From Kiritimatiellia bacterium (GTDB lineage Bacteria; Verrucomicrobiota; Kiritimatiellia; RFP12; UBA1067), in contig JAGCJE010000271.1 of assembly GCA_017648225.1 (NCBI GenBank), positions 1 through 41,454 on the forward strand: a stretch of 41,454 bases of DNA, in the 5' to 3' direction. Every line of letters starts with the position of its first letter. Position 1 is the first letter of the stretch. This document shows, piece after piece, positions 31,738 through 39,509 of this stretch. The position numbers were made by a program, and so were the translations under genes. The notes under the pieces are model-generated. The model ran no database searches and was not told the DNA's origin. It saw only the letters and a list, made by a program, of their open reading frames with translations.

Positions 31738-31765
31738 TTTTACCCACAAGTTCACATTTTGTGAC
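31738..31765. promoter_or_regulatory. Operator-like site before the exonuclease gene
   Basis: TTCACATTTTGTGAC (31751-31765) contains the perfect palindromic arms TCACA / TGTGA and matches the other sites in reverse orientation. TTTTACCCACAAG (31738-31750) precedes it, as at 28917. The exonuclease ribosome binding site follows within 12 bp. Confidence 0.68.
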
Positions 31766-31789
31766 CTACAAGCGAAAGGAGGACACAGT

Positions 31790-32845
31790 TTGAGTATCAG
31801 GTTCAATCAGGAACTCCAGAGGATCGAGATCGATCCCCCGAAACGCCCGAAGAAGATCACCGGAACCCGTCTCGCTGCGATTCTGGGCGCGAACAAATGG
31901 AGCACTCCGTTCGAGGCGTGGTGCGCAATCACTCGCACCTATGAAAAGCCGTTCGAGGGTTCCATCTACACCGAGGCCGGTAAGGTGATCGAGCCCAAGA
32001 TCACCGAGTATCTGCGAAAGCGGTATTTCATGGAGCTCAAGAGACCCGAGGATGTTTACGGCGAGGATTTTTTCAAAAAGACGTGGGGTGATTTTTTCGG
32101 ACACGTCAAGATTTTCGGCGGCATGTGGGACGCGCTCGGCGAGGACTATGTCGTCGAGATCAAGACTACGAAACGCGCCGAGGATTGGGGGAAAGAGCCT
32201 CCGTTGAATTACATGCTGCAAGGTGCGCTCTATGCATGGTTGCTCGGGTTCGACGACGTGCTGATGGTCTGCGCGTTCCTCGAGGATAAGGATTATGAGC
32301 ATCCGGAGAATTTCGTCCCGACGATCGAGAACACGTATCAATATCCGTTCAAGATTTCCAAGCGGTTCCCGAATTTCGAGGACGAGGTCATTCTCCCGGC
32401 GACACTGTGGTGGACTGAGCACGTTGAGAAAGGCATCTCCCCCGAGTACGACATCGCGAAGGATGCCGAAATCATCAAGGCTCTGAGAACGAACGTCGTC
32501 GGCGACGATGCGAACGACGAGTCTCGATCGCTCTCCGATCTGGTGAGCGAATACGAGTCCGTCACCGAGGACATCGATCGACTGCGCGAGCGTTACGGCA
32601 TCGACAAGCTCGAGAAGCTGGCGAAAGAACTGAACGATCGGATCAAGACTCAGCTCGTCGCGCAGTTCCGCGAGAGTGACAAGTCGGTGAAATACAGTTC
32701 GCCGTCGCAGACCTACACCGTGACCAAGTCGGAGAGAGCCTCGATCGATGCGAAAGCTCTCAAGGCCGACAAACCGGACATTTTCGCGCAGTATGTGAAA
32801 ACGTCCACGTCCTACACGCTCAAGGCGAGCGCGAACAAGGAGTGA
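31790..32845 (+). CDS. YqaJ-type viral recombinase exonuclease
   Basis: The 351-residue protein belongs to the PD-(D/E)xK exonucleases that pair with annealing proteins. GTRLAAILGANKWSTPFEAW, the acidic TEAGKVIEPKI, GMWDAL (first Asp) and VEIKTTKR (E-x-K) form the active-site set; a C-terminal coiled coil follows. It resects double-strand ends for ERF. TTG 31790 is the start: AAAGGAGG is correctly spaced, whereas earlier starts would run through the operator. Confidence 0.88.
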   Translation: MSIRFNQELQRIEIDPPKRPKKITGTRLAAILGANKWSTPFEAWCAITRTYEKPFEGSIYTEAGKVIEPKITEYLRKRYFMELKRPEDVYGEDFFKKTWGDFFGHVKIFGGMWDALGEDYVVEIKTTKRAEDWGKEPPLNYMLQGALYAWLLGFDDVLMVCAFLEDKDYEHPENFVPTIENTYQYPFKISKRFPNFEDEVILPATLWWTEHVEKGISPEYDIAKDAEIIKALRTNVVGDDANDESRSLSDLVSEYESVTEDIDRLRERYGIDKLEKLAKELNDRIKTQLVAQFRESDKSVKYSSPSQTYTVTKSERASIDAKALKADKPDIFAQYVKTSTSYTLKASANKE

Positions 32846-32851
32846 TCCGAC

Positions 32852-33022
32852 ATGATGTGTCCTGTGTGTCAGTGTGAACACACCAAGGTCATCGACAGTC
32901 GACCGAATGACGAGGAGGTCGTCCGCCGTCGCGAGTGCCCGAAATGTGGCGCGAGATGGATCACTCAGGAAAGACTCCTCCGAGTAATTGAACCGAAAAA
33001 GAAAAGGAGCAATGAATCATGA
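32852..33022 (+). CDS. Orphan NrdR-type zinc ribbon protein
   Basis: The 56-residue protein has MMCPVCQCEHTKVIDSRPND, then RRRECPKCGARWIT and a basic tail. This is the NrdR N-terminal zinc ribbon (C-x2-C...C-x2-C with the VIDSRP core) without the ATP-cone. NrdR represses host ribonucleotide reductase genes by binding NrdR boxes. A phage ribbon alone could compete for those boxes or with NrdR oligomers. It is too short for nucleotide sensing. The end overlaps the next gene by 4 bp. Confidence 0.75.
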   Translation: MMCPVCQCEHTKVIDSRPNDEEVVRRRECPKCGARWITQERLLRVIEPKKKRSNES

Positions 33023-33558
33023 AGTTTGAAAAGCATCTCAAGAATACCGGCATCTATGGCATCGTTTGCACTGCCTACAATGGCGACAAGTATCTCCGCA
33101 CCGGCAAGAACGGCCACGTCCTCGCACGTGTCCCCGCCGGATTCGCTCCCGTCGGTCAGGCCGTGACCCACGATCTCGAGGGTTGGATCAACGACATTCT
33201 CATCAAGGGCGCGGAGGAGCTCCACGAGGCGAAGCTGTTCGCCGCAAAGCTGGAGAAGGACGGCAAGGCGAAGGACATCCGTCGCATCTGGGCCGACGAC
33301 AATCGCCTCGGCGACGATGGGTTCGGTCTGCGTCGATGCGAAATCGACAACGCTGCTTTCGGCCTGATCGAGCGCGGCGACGACGTGCGCATCTTCGACC
33401 CGAATGTCGATTGTTCTCTGCTCGACGCGGATGATCTGGAGCCCATCGACGAGCCCGTCGAGGCGAAGGACGCCGAGACGATCACTCCCGCGCTCGTGGT
33501 TCTGGATCGTGACGAGACGGTCGTCGGCATCATTCTCGAGCCGTGGTGGGAGAATTGA
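33019..33558 (+). CDS. Conserved phage hypothetical protein
   Basis: The 179-residue protein starts MKFEKHLKNTGIYGIVCTAY, has a Gly-containing beta N-terminal part, a helical middle and an acidic C-terminal part. Codon use is CGT/CGC- and AAG-rich, like the capsid gene, implying high expression. It overlaps the zinc ribbon start-stop (ATGA). It may belong with the recombination genes; no family is recognised with confidence. Confidence 0.65.
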   Translation: MKFEKHLKNTGIYGIVCTAYNGDKYLRTGKNGHVLARVPAGFAPVGQAVTHDLEGWINDILIKGAEELHEAKLFAAKLEKDGKAKDIRRIWADDNRLGDDGFGLRRCEIDNAAFGLIERGDDVRIFDPNVDCSLLDADDLEPIDEPVEAKDAETITPALVVLDRDETVVGIILEPWWEN

Positions 33559-33665
33559 CCGCCGTGGTGATCGTGCTCCTGGGGATCGTGTTGATGATCT
33601 CTCTGGGCGCGTACTGGAACAATGATTTTGAAGAAGTCCAAGAGGACGCAGACAACGAAAAATAG
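33555..33665 (+). CDS. 36-residue membrane microprotein
   Basis: TTG 33555 overlaps the preceding stop by 4 bp. The product has a hydrophobic stretch VVIVLLGIVLMISLGAYW followed by an acidic tail (NNDFEEVQEDADNEK). The predicted span and tail resemble the peptide at 36452. Function unknown. Confidence 0.6.
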   Translation: MTAVVIVLLGIVLMISLGAYWNNDFEEVQEDADNEK

Positions 33666-33677
33666 GAGGATATAACA

Positions 33678-34103
33678 ATGGCAAGAATCACTCTGAGCAA
33701 AAACACTGGTTTCACCCTGATCCCCGAAGGATTCCACGTTTTCAAGGTCGTTGATGTGGACATGAGCAAATACGACGGTTTCGGCAAGATCGAGGTCAAG
33801 CTCGAGACCGCGAACGGTCAGAAACATTCCGAGCGTTTCTCCCTGCTGAATAACAAGGGCGAGGTCAACGAGGGCGCGCTGAACGCGTTCAGCTATTTCG
33901 CCCGCACCGTCCTGAACGACTACAAGGCCGAGGACATCGATCCCGCCGAACTGATTGGTCATTTCATCCGCGCCGAGATCAAGCACGTCGTTTCCGATCG
34001 CATCAACGAAAAGACCGGCAAGCCGTACGTCAACGCGAACCTCGGCGACAAGGAACCCGCTCTCGGTTTCGACGGTGAGTCCGACGAACTGGAGGAGCTG
34101 TGA
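33678..34103 (+). CDS. DUF669-like DNA-metabolism protein
   Basis: The 141-residue protein begins MARITLSKNTGFTLIPEGFH and carries YFARTVLNDYKAEDIDPAEL and HFIRAEIKHVVSDRINEKTG, a layout of the small DUF669-type proteins found in replication modules and thought to bind single-stranded DNA or complement SSB. The acidic end (DGESDELEEL) is like that of SSB proteins, which use it to recruit partners. Codons are of the highly expressed type. AGGAGG lies before ATG 33678. Confidence 0.65.
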   Translation: MARITLSKNTGFTLIPEGFHVFKVVDVDMSKYDGFGKIEVKLETANGQKHSERFSLLNNKGEVNEGALNAFSYFARTVLNDYKAEDIDPAELIGHFIRAEIKHVVSDRINEKTGKPYVNANLGDKEPALGFDGESDELEEL

Positions 34104-34390
34104 TTCACGAGCGCGATCTCCAGTCGAAGTGTCTGAAATGGCTGCGGGATCGCGACATCTACACCATCAACACACACGGTGACGGCTGGGGCGGCAAAGG
34201 GACGCCGGATCTGACGATGTGCGTCAACGGTCGTTTCGTCTGCGCAGAACTGAAAGTCGGCGCGGGTGAAATGAGTTCCGCTCAAAAACTGCATCGCGTG
34301 TGGATCGAGCGCAACGGGGGGATCTTCTTCTCCCCGTACACGCTCGGGGAATTTATCGAAAAAATGGAGGGGATCATCAAAAATGAATAG
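34100..34390 (+). CDS. VRR-NUC domain nuclease
   Basis: The 96-residue protein has the full VRR-NUC pattern: HERDLQSKCLKWLRDRD, GKGTPDLTMCVNGRFVCAELK (Asp and E-x-K active site) and SSAQKLHRVWIERNGG. Stand-alone VRR-NUC proteins in replication modules are Holliday-junction-type nucleases. GTG 34100 overlaps the preceding stop by 4 bp. It ends 8 bp inside the primase-helicase gene. Confidence 0.9.
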   Translation: MIHERDLQSKCLKWLRDRDIYTINTHGDGWGGKGTPDLTMCVNGRFVCAELKVGAGEMSSAQKLHRVWIERNGGIFFSPYTLGEFIEKMEGIIKNE

Positions 34391-36317
34391 AGAATATGTG
34401 ATCCTCAATGAGAACAAAGAGCCGACTCACAAATTCAAAAATGGCGGAAAACCGTGGGAATCCGTCAAAAATGAGCCGAATCTCGCGCTGATCGTGCCCG
34501 AAGGATTCGTCGTTCTGGATTTTGACACCGAGTCTGATGCAAAAATCATCAAGGACATCGTCGACGGGATGGACCTCCCCGTTCGCGTGATGCAGACGAC
34601 GAGAGGCGTTCATGTCTGGTTTAAGGCCCCGGAGGGCGAGGAGATCAAGAACGGCATCAAGCAGCGACTCGCGATCGGTATCTATTCCGACCGCAAAGCC
34701 GGAGGCCGAAACGCATATGTCAAGATTCGCGACGGCGGTAAGAATCGCCCGTGGATCAAGTCGACGAGCTTTGATGACCTGATGGTTCTCCCCCGCTGGC
34801 TCCGCCCGATTCAGGGCATCCGCGACGGTGGGTTCGATTTCAAGGCTCTCGGCGAGGGCGGCGGACGGAATCAAAAGCTCTTTAACTACATCGTGTATTT
34901 GCAGAGCAAAGGATTCACCCGCGAGGAGATCAGAACCACGATTCGAGTGATTAACGACTATGTGTTCGAGAGTCCTCTCGACGACGAGGAGATGGACAAG
35001 ATTCTCCGTGATGAGTCGTTCAAGCCCGAGGAGCAGATCGCAGCAGAACAAGCCGAACGCAAGTCGAGCCGAGAGTTCAGACACAATGATTTCGGCGAGG
35101 AACTGATCGCGATGTATCACATCATTACATACAACGGTCAGCTCTACATCTACGAAGACGGCTTTTATCAGGCCGATGAGCGAATCATTGAGAACAAGAT
35201 GATCGAGATGTTCCCTGGCATCAAGCAACGCCAACGCGCCGAGGTGCTCGCGTACATACGCATTCGCACTCATGTCCCGGCGGGTGATCTGAGGTTCGAC
35301 CCGTGGACGGTCAATCTCAAGTCGGGCCGACTTAATCTCCGGACGCTGACTCTCAGTGAGCACACGCCGGACGCGATTGAGTTCGACCGCATCCCGGTCG
35401 ATTATGATCCGGATGCATATTGTGCAGCTCTCGACGGAATGCTCGACAAGGTGTTCTGTTATGACGAGGAGGTTCGCAAGCTGTTCGAGGAGATGGTCGG
35501 ATATACGCTGATGCGTCACGCGAATTATCAAAAGGCGTTCATGTTCTACGGCTCCGGCTCGAACGGAAAATCCACGATCCTCGATCTGATCAAGGCGTTT
35601 CTCGGTAAGCACAATTATGTATCGATCGACATTCGTGAACTGACGAAAAAGCAGTTCAGCGCGGCGGAACTCGAGAACAAGCTCGCGAACGTCGGCGACG
35701 ACATCAACGACGGCGCGATCGAGGGAACCGGCGTTCTCAAGAAGCTGTTCGCAGGAAACTCGATGCAAGTCGAGCGCAAGGGCGAAAGGCCCTTCCAGCT
35801 CGAGCCCTATGCGACCCACATTTATTCATGCAACGACATCCCGAGATCGGCGTCCGACAAGACGTTCGGATTCTATCGCCGATGGGCGTTCATCCCGTTG
35901 AAAGCGAAATTCTCGACCGCTGACGCCGATTATGATCCGCTGATCAAAGAGAAGATCGTCACGCCCGAGGCTCTGTCGTATCTGCTGAATCTGGCTCTCG
36001 AGGGTGCTCAGAGACTCATTCAGAGCAACGGATTCACCGAGCCGAAAGTCGTCGCGGAAACGCTCGAGTCGTACAAGATCGACAACTCCTCGACGCTGTC
36101 GTGGGTGGATGAGTGCAAGATCGCTCTGAGCGTGATTCTCGAAAAGCCGACGACTGAACTATATAGCATGTTTGCGGATTGGTGCAAACTGTCCGGCGTG
36201 AAGTCGACGCCGTCTCGAAAAACATTCTGTCGCGAGCTGCGCGATCGTTTCGATCTTGACGATGGCTTGCGTCAGGGTAAGGGCGGAAAGTGGTATTTTC
36301 GCGTAAATCTCGATTGA
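34383..36317 (+). CDS. D5-type primase-helicase
   Basis: The 644-residue protein unwinds and primes the fork. The N-terminal prim-pol-like part has VVLDFDTESDA and TTRGVHVWFK; a helical D5_N-like region follows. The SF3 helicase has Walker A GSGSNGKST (about 390-398), Walker B NVGDDIND (about 436) and sensor YSCNDIPRSASD (about 480) before an RRWAFIP arginine-finger segment. The last 52 residues, TTELYSMF to GKWYFRV, form a winged-helix-like domain shared with the antirepressor at 23310. Whether the prim-pol is active cannot be judged by eye. ATG 34383 overlaps the VRR-NUC gene. Confidence 0.9.
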   Translation: MNREYVILNENKEPTHKFKNGGKPWESVKNEPNLALIVPEGFVVLDFDTESDAKIIKDIVDGMDLPVRVMQTTRGVHVWFKAPEGEEIKNGIKQRLAIGIYSDRKAGGRNAYVKIRDGGKNRPWIKSTSFDDLMVLPRWLRPIQGIRDGGFDFKALGEGGGRNQKLFNYIVYLQSKGFTREEIRTTIRVINDYVFESPLDDEEMDKILRDESFKPEEQIAAEQAERKSSREFRHNDFGEELIAMYHIITYNGQLYIYEDGFYQADERIIENKMIEMFPGIKQRQRAEVLAYIRIRTHVPAGDLRFDPWTVNLKSGRLNLRTLTLSEHTPDAIEFDRIPVDYDPDAYCAALDGMLDKVFCYDEEVRKLFEEMVGYTLMRHANYQKAFMFYGSGSNGKSTILDLIKAFLGKHNYVSIDIRELTKKQFSAAELENKLANVGDDINDGAIEGTGVLKKLFAGNSMQVERKGERPFQLEPYATHIYSCNDIPRSASDKTFGFYRRWAFIPLKAKFSTADADYDPLIKEKIVTPEALSYLLNLALEGAQRLIQSNGFTEPKVVAETLESYKIDNSSTLSWVDECKIALSVILEKPTTELYSMFADWCKLSGVKSTPSRKTFCRELRDRFDLDDGLRQGKGGKWYFRVNLD

Positions 36318-36327
36318 GGTGATGATC

Positions 36328-36534
36328 GTGCCGAGGGAACGGTTGATCGACTCACCCGAAATGATCGCGCGTTGTTTGTCGTGTCCTCTCAAGGAGTGCA
36401 TTTGTAACACTCGCGGAAAATGTCCGATACTCGACCGGGAGGTGATAAATCATGACGGGAATCAAACTCGCGGTTCTGATCTGGATCGTCGCGGTATTGT
36501 TTTCGATCGTCGTGCATATACGGGACGACGATGA
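36328..36534 (+). CDS. Small Cys-rich protein overlapping a membrane peptide gene
   Basis: GTG 36328 (GAGGTGAT upstream) begins MPRERLIDSPEMIARCLSCP, and the segment CLSCPLKECICNTRGKCP could bind zinc. The second half, from about 36452, overlaps the membrane peptide gene in another phase and is Arg-rich, so the C terminus may be partly a by-product of the overlap. The Cys cluster is well preserved, so I consider the N-terminal part real. Confidence 0.55.
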   Translation: MPRERLIDSPEMIARCLSCPLKECICNTRGKCPILDREVINHDGNQTRGSDLDRRGIVFDRRAYTGRR

Positions 36535-36556
36535 TTTCGATGATGATCTTTTATAA
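36452..36556 (+). CDS. 34-residue membrane microprotein with acidic tail
   Basis: GGAGGTG stands nine bases before ATG 36452. The peptide is MTGIKLAVLIWIVAVLFSIV followed by VHIRDDDDFDDDLL, a single span and very acidic tail. It overlaps the Cys-rich gene by 83 bp in another frame. Unknown role; possibly a membrane-active inhibitor. Confidence 0.62.
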   Translation: MTGIKLAVLIWIVAVLFSIVVHIRDDDDFDDDLL

Positions 36557-36576
36557 ATGAGTTGGAGGTATATTTC

Positions 36577-37242
36577 ATGAAAATCATTGAACCTTCGTTC
36601 AGATGGCTCGACGGGAAGATCCCCGACGGCCGAGCGATCCTCGCGAACATTGCGACCGCCGGTCGCGTTTGCTATCAGTCCGAACCGACCTCGGACGACG
36701 CGACGTTCGTTCGGAATCTCATCAAGCGCGAACACGAGTCTGTTATCGAACACGGATTGATCAGCGTTTTGCTCACGTGCGACCGTGGTGTCACGCATGA
36801 GGCCGTGAGACATAGAATCGCGAGCTATTCTCAGGAATCCACCCGCTACTGTAATTATAGCAAGGGGAAATTCGGAGCCGAGATCACTTATATCGACATC
36901 TCCCGAGGGATCGAGCTGTGTCCGGTGACTTCGAAGCTCGCGCCCGAGACGATCTCGGAGATCGTCGGCGTATGGTGGGCCGCTTGTCTGTATGCTGAGA
37001 ATGCATATATGCACATGATCGAGCTCGGAGCATCACCCCAGATCGCTCGATCCGTACTCAACAACTCCACGAAAACGGCGATCGTGGTCTCGATGAATCC
37101 TCGCGAGTGGCGACATTTTTTCAAGCTGCGCAACGATCCGGCGGCACATCCTCAGATGAGAGAAGTCGCGGGAATGATGCTCGCCGAGTTCAAAAACGCC
37201 GTACCGGTGATCTTCGACGATCTGGAGGTGCAGGATGATTGA
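36577..37242 (+). CDS. thyX: Flavin-dependent thymidylate synthase
   Basis: The 221-residue enzyme converts dUMP to dTMP with methylene-THF, FAD and NADPH, supporting phage DNA synthesis without host ThyA. The signature RHRIASYSQESTRY lies at residues 78-91 (RHR-x7-S), and the N-terminal EHESVIEHG and later SVLNNSTKTAIVVSMNPREW segments are typical of ThyX. TTGGAGG precedes ATG 36577. Confidence 0.95.
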   Translation: MKIIEPSFRWLDGKIPDGRAILANIATAGRVCYQSEPTSDDATFVRNLIKREHESVIEHGLISVLLTCDRGVTHEAVRHRIASYSQESTRYCNYSKGKFGAEITYIDISRGIELCPVTSKLAPETISEIVGVWWAACLYAENAYMHMIELGASPQIARSVLNNSTKTAIVVSMNPREWRHFFKLRNDPAAHPQMREVAGMMLAEFKNAVPVIFDDLEVQDD

Positions 37243-37816
37243 CAACGCAAAGAAAGACGCAGAAGCGTTGCGCGAGATATTGGTTGATGATTGCGTTGAC
37301 TTTCCGCATGTTGTTCACACTATGCTCCATAAAGCCGCCGACCTGATCGAATCCCTCGCCGCAGAGCTGGAGCAGGTCAAGCGGGAGCGGGATGGTCTGC
37401 AGGCGGAACTCGATGAGCTGAAAGAAGAGTATTATGTGGACATACACACCGCTCGTGACCCTATGGCGGACAAGATCAAGCAGCTTGAGGCGCGCGAGTG
37501 GGATTTGTTCGACCTTCTTTCATCCGCATGGTTTGGTAAGCGGTGCTATTTTCGACAGGATGACGGCAATGTTTACAGCCGCTTGACCGGAGAATATATG
37601 TTGTTTGATCAGGCGATTGATGAACTTGCGCACGAGCTGACCTATGACCGCGAATGCGAGCGGGCCGAACCCGTGCGGCATGGGCGGTGGGAACTCGAAA
37701 CATCAAAGTACCTTCGCCGCTGTTCTGCATGCGAAAAGGTGACCTTCTATCGCGGCGCTGGGCGTCATTACGACTACTGCCCCAACTGCGGCGCGAGGAT
37801 GGATTTGGAGGTGTAA
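37235..37816 (+). CDS. Coiled-coil protein with C-terminal zinc ribbon
   Basis: The 193-residue protein has a coiled coil in its middle (IESLAAELEQVKRERDGLQA) and a C-terminal zinc ribbon, CSACEKVTFYRGAG then DYCPNCGARMD, a module common in Bacillota phages and integrative elements. The start overlaps ThyX by 8 bp. Base composition differs from the neighbours: CGA is scarce and CGG/CGC/GCG are favoured, suggesting recent transfer into this operon. Function is not known. Confidence 0.72.
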   Translation: MIDNAKKDAEALREILVDDCVDFPHVVHTMLHKAADLIESLAAELEQVKRERDGLQAELDELKEEYYVDIHTARDPMADKIKQLEAREWDLFDLLSSAWFGKRCYFRQDDGNVYSRLTGEYMLFDQAIDELAHELTYDRECERAEPVRHGRWELETSKYLRRCSACEKVTFYRGAGRHYDYCPNCGARMDLEV

Positions 37817-37818
37817 TC

Positions 37819-38250
37819 GTGAGTATATTCGACTACGTGCCCGAGAATCGAGCGGGTCGACGAGCTGAGAGTCGCAGACTCCAGCAGGAGGCCGAGGCGG
37901 AGGCGAAATATCTCGCAAGGCGTGATGCTGCAAAACGTGCGGCGATGGAAAAGATCGCACGTAACGGAATCACCATCGACGATCTCAAGCGCGAATATGA
38001 GCGCGGACGGAACGAGTCGATCACCGAGGTTTCTGAGTATGCGATGAAAATGATTTATTGCGGATTCGCTCTCGCGCTTAAGCGAGAGTTCAAGTTCGGA
38101 GCCGAGCGCGTTCTTCGAACGCTCCGCGCCGCTGATCAGATCATTCTCGAGGAGCTCACGACCGAGGACATCATCGATCGTGTGAGCCGAGAGCTCGGAA
38201 TCACTGTTCGGTTCGACTGTAAGAAGGGAGAGGAACTGTTTGACGTTTGA
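37819..38250 (+). CDS. Hypothetical helical protein
   Basis: GTG 37819 begins MSIFDYVPENRAGRRAESRR; the 143-residue product is Arg/Glu/Ala-rich and mainly helical, ending in FDCKKGEELFDV. The phase returns to CGA-rich codons. It overlaps the MazG-like gene by 11 bp. No family is recognised; the helical, charged nature suggests a protein-protein or nucleic-acid interaction role. Confidence 0.6.
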   Translation: MSIFDYVPENRAGRRAESRRLQQEAEAEAKYLARRDAAKRAAMEKIARNGITIDDLKREYERGRNESITEVSEYAMKMIYCGFALALKREFKFGAERVLRTLRAADQIILEELTTEDIIDRVSRELGITVRFDCKKGEELFDV

Positions 38251-38575
38251 TGAATATCAAGCACTCGCTCAGAGGACGAGCTCGAAATGGCACAGTCGCA
38301 TTTTGAACGGTGCGCTCGGTCTCTCGGGTGAGGTCGGTGAGTGTGCTGACCACGTGAAGAAGCATTTTTTTCAAGGTCACAATCTCGATTGTGCTCATCT
38401 CGCCGAGGAGATCGGCGATGTGCTGTGGTATTGTGCGGAACTGGCCTCGGGAATCAATCGATCTCTCGATGAGATCGCTGAGATGAACATCGCAAAGCTC
38501 CGCAAACGATACCCGGACGGGTTCGATTCTGAGAGAAGTGTCCACCGCGCCGAATATGAGGTGATTGAGAAATGA
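38240..38575 (+). CDS. MazG-like nucleoside triphosphate pyrophosphohydrolase
   Basis: The 111-residue protein has the all-alpha NTP-PPase metal-binding pattern: GLSGEVGECADHVKK, then EEIGDVLWYCAELA (E-x2-E, later E-x2-D). It hydrolyses NTPs or dNTPs, perhaps to remove damaged nucleotides or lower alarmone-linked NTPs during infection. TTG 38240 is the start, with GGGAGAGG upstream. It lies next to other nucleotide-metabolism genes (ThyX, DUF3310). Confidence 0.85.
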   Translation: MTFDEYQALAQRTSSKWHSRILNGALGLSGEVGECADHVKKHFFQGHNLDCAHLAEEIGDVLWYCAELASGINRSLDEIAEMNIAKLRKRYPDGFDSERSVHRAEYEVIEK

Positions 38576-38886
38576 GTTGTCTCGGATGCAAGCATTATCT
38601 CGGCGGCGGGTGCTGCCGAATGAATCTTGAGAGCGAATGCGCTGCCGGTGGTTTCGAGATGTACGAAACCGATATGTATCAATATTATTGCAAGGCTAGA
38701 CCGCCGATGCCCGGGACGATTCCGACCGACAGAGCGTTGATCGTCGAAGTCGAGGCGTACGACGAGCGTCGATATGTTCCGGAGGTCGACTGTATGGCGT
38801 GGGGTTGGGTCGTGTACGATCGTCCGTTGACGTCGGATGAAATCTTCGATTATGAGCTGAGATCAGCTCCGAGGGAGGTGGAATGA
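38572..38886 (+). CDS. Small Cys-containing phage protein
   Basis: The 104-residue protein starts MSCLGCKHYLGGGCCRMNLE and has further Cys near residues 23 and 40, followed by a beta-strand, acidic C-terminal half. The C-x2-C..CC cluster suggests a zinc or iron site. It overlaps both neighbours by 4 bp. I do not recognise the family. Confidence 0.62.
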   Translation: MSCLGCKHYLGGGCCRMNLESECAAGGFEMYETDMYQYYCKARPPMPGTIPTDRALIVEVEAYDERRYVPEVDCMAWGWVVYDRPLTSDEIFDYELRSAPREVE

Positions 38887-39188
38887 TGAGAAAGTTCAAT
38901 GAAAGGATCATCGGAGATTTAGCTCCAGAACCTCAAACCGTTCCCCCGATGCCTCCGATCAAGCAGGTGCGATCCGCCGTCGATCATCCGAGTCACTACA
39001 ATGTCGGAAAGATCGAAGTCATCGACGCGATTGAGGCGTGGGGCCTGAATTTTAGCCTCGGGAACGCTGTCAAGTATATTGCTCGAGCCGACCACAAGGG
39101 CAAGCCGATCGAGGATTTGCAGAAAGCCCGGTGGTATATCGAGCGCGAGATCGAAAGGAGAATGAACGATGAAATTGATCGTCGATAA
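38883..39188 (+). CDS. DUF3310 protein (SaV-like)
   Basis: The 101-residue protein carries the DUF3310 signature: VDHPSHYNVGKIEVIDAIEA, then LNFSLGNAVKYIARADHKGK and IEDLQKARWYIEREIER. This domain occurs in many Bacillota phages, often called nucleotide kinase-like or of unknown function; its biochemical role is not established. It overlaps the previous stop by 4 bp and the next gene by 20 bp. Confidence 0.85.
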   Translation: MMRKFNERIIGDLAPEPQTVPPMPPIKQVRSAVDHPSHYNVGKIEVIDAIEAWGLNFSLGNAVKYIARADHKGKPIEDLQKARWYIEREIERRMNDEIDRR

Positions 39189-39489
39189 GATGCCGGAAAC
39201 GGCGAAAGAATGTCTGTTCGCGGCGATGGGAACCGGAAAGCCTCGCTGTCGCCATGATTCGAAGCTGTGTCCGCTGTTGCGCGGTGAGGAGTGTCCTCAC
39301 ATGATGGAGATTCCCTCCCCCAAGTCTGTTACGCTCACTCAGGCATGTGAAATAATGGGTCTCACCAAATCGACCCTCGAGTCTAAGAAGCTAGATGGTT
39401 ATAACGCCCAGATGAGCGTCATTGACGAACTGGCCCCCGAGCCTAAGAAGCGCACGACCAAGCGATCCACGGCTAAGAAAGCCGACTGA
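39169..39489 (+). CDS. Hypothetical Cys/His protein with basic tail
   Basis: The 106-residue product begins MKLIVDKMPETAKECLFAAM and holds CRHDSKLCPLLRGEECPHMM, four Cys and His residues fitting one zinc site. A helix-turn-helix-like piece TLTQACEIMGLTKSTLESKK follows, and the end is Lys/Thr-rich (RTTKRSTAKKAD). It might be a DNA-binding regulator; this is inference. Confidence 0.6.
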   Translation: MKLIVDKMPETAKECLFAAMGTGKPRCRHDSKLCPLLRGEECPHMMEIPSPKSVTLTQACEIMGLTKSTLESKKLDGYNAQMSVIDELAPEPKKRTTKRSTAKKAD

Positions 39490-39509
39490 CATCTGAGGAG
39501 GTGTCCCAC

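Noticed and set aside
34377..35819. A 480-codon minus-strand frame opposite the primase-helicase
   Set aside because: Same shadow effect; the plus strand encodes all helicase motifs, and the minus product has no plausible domain.
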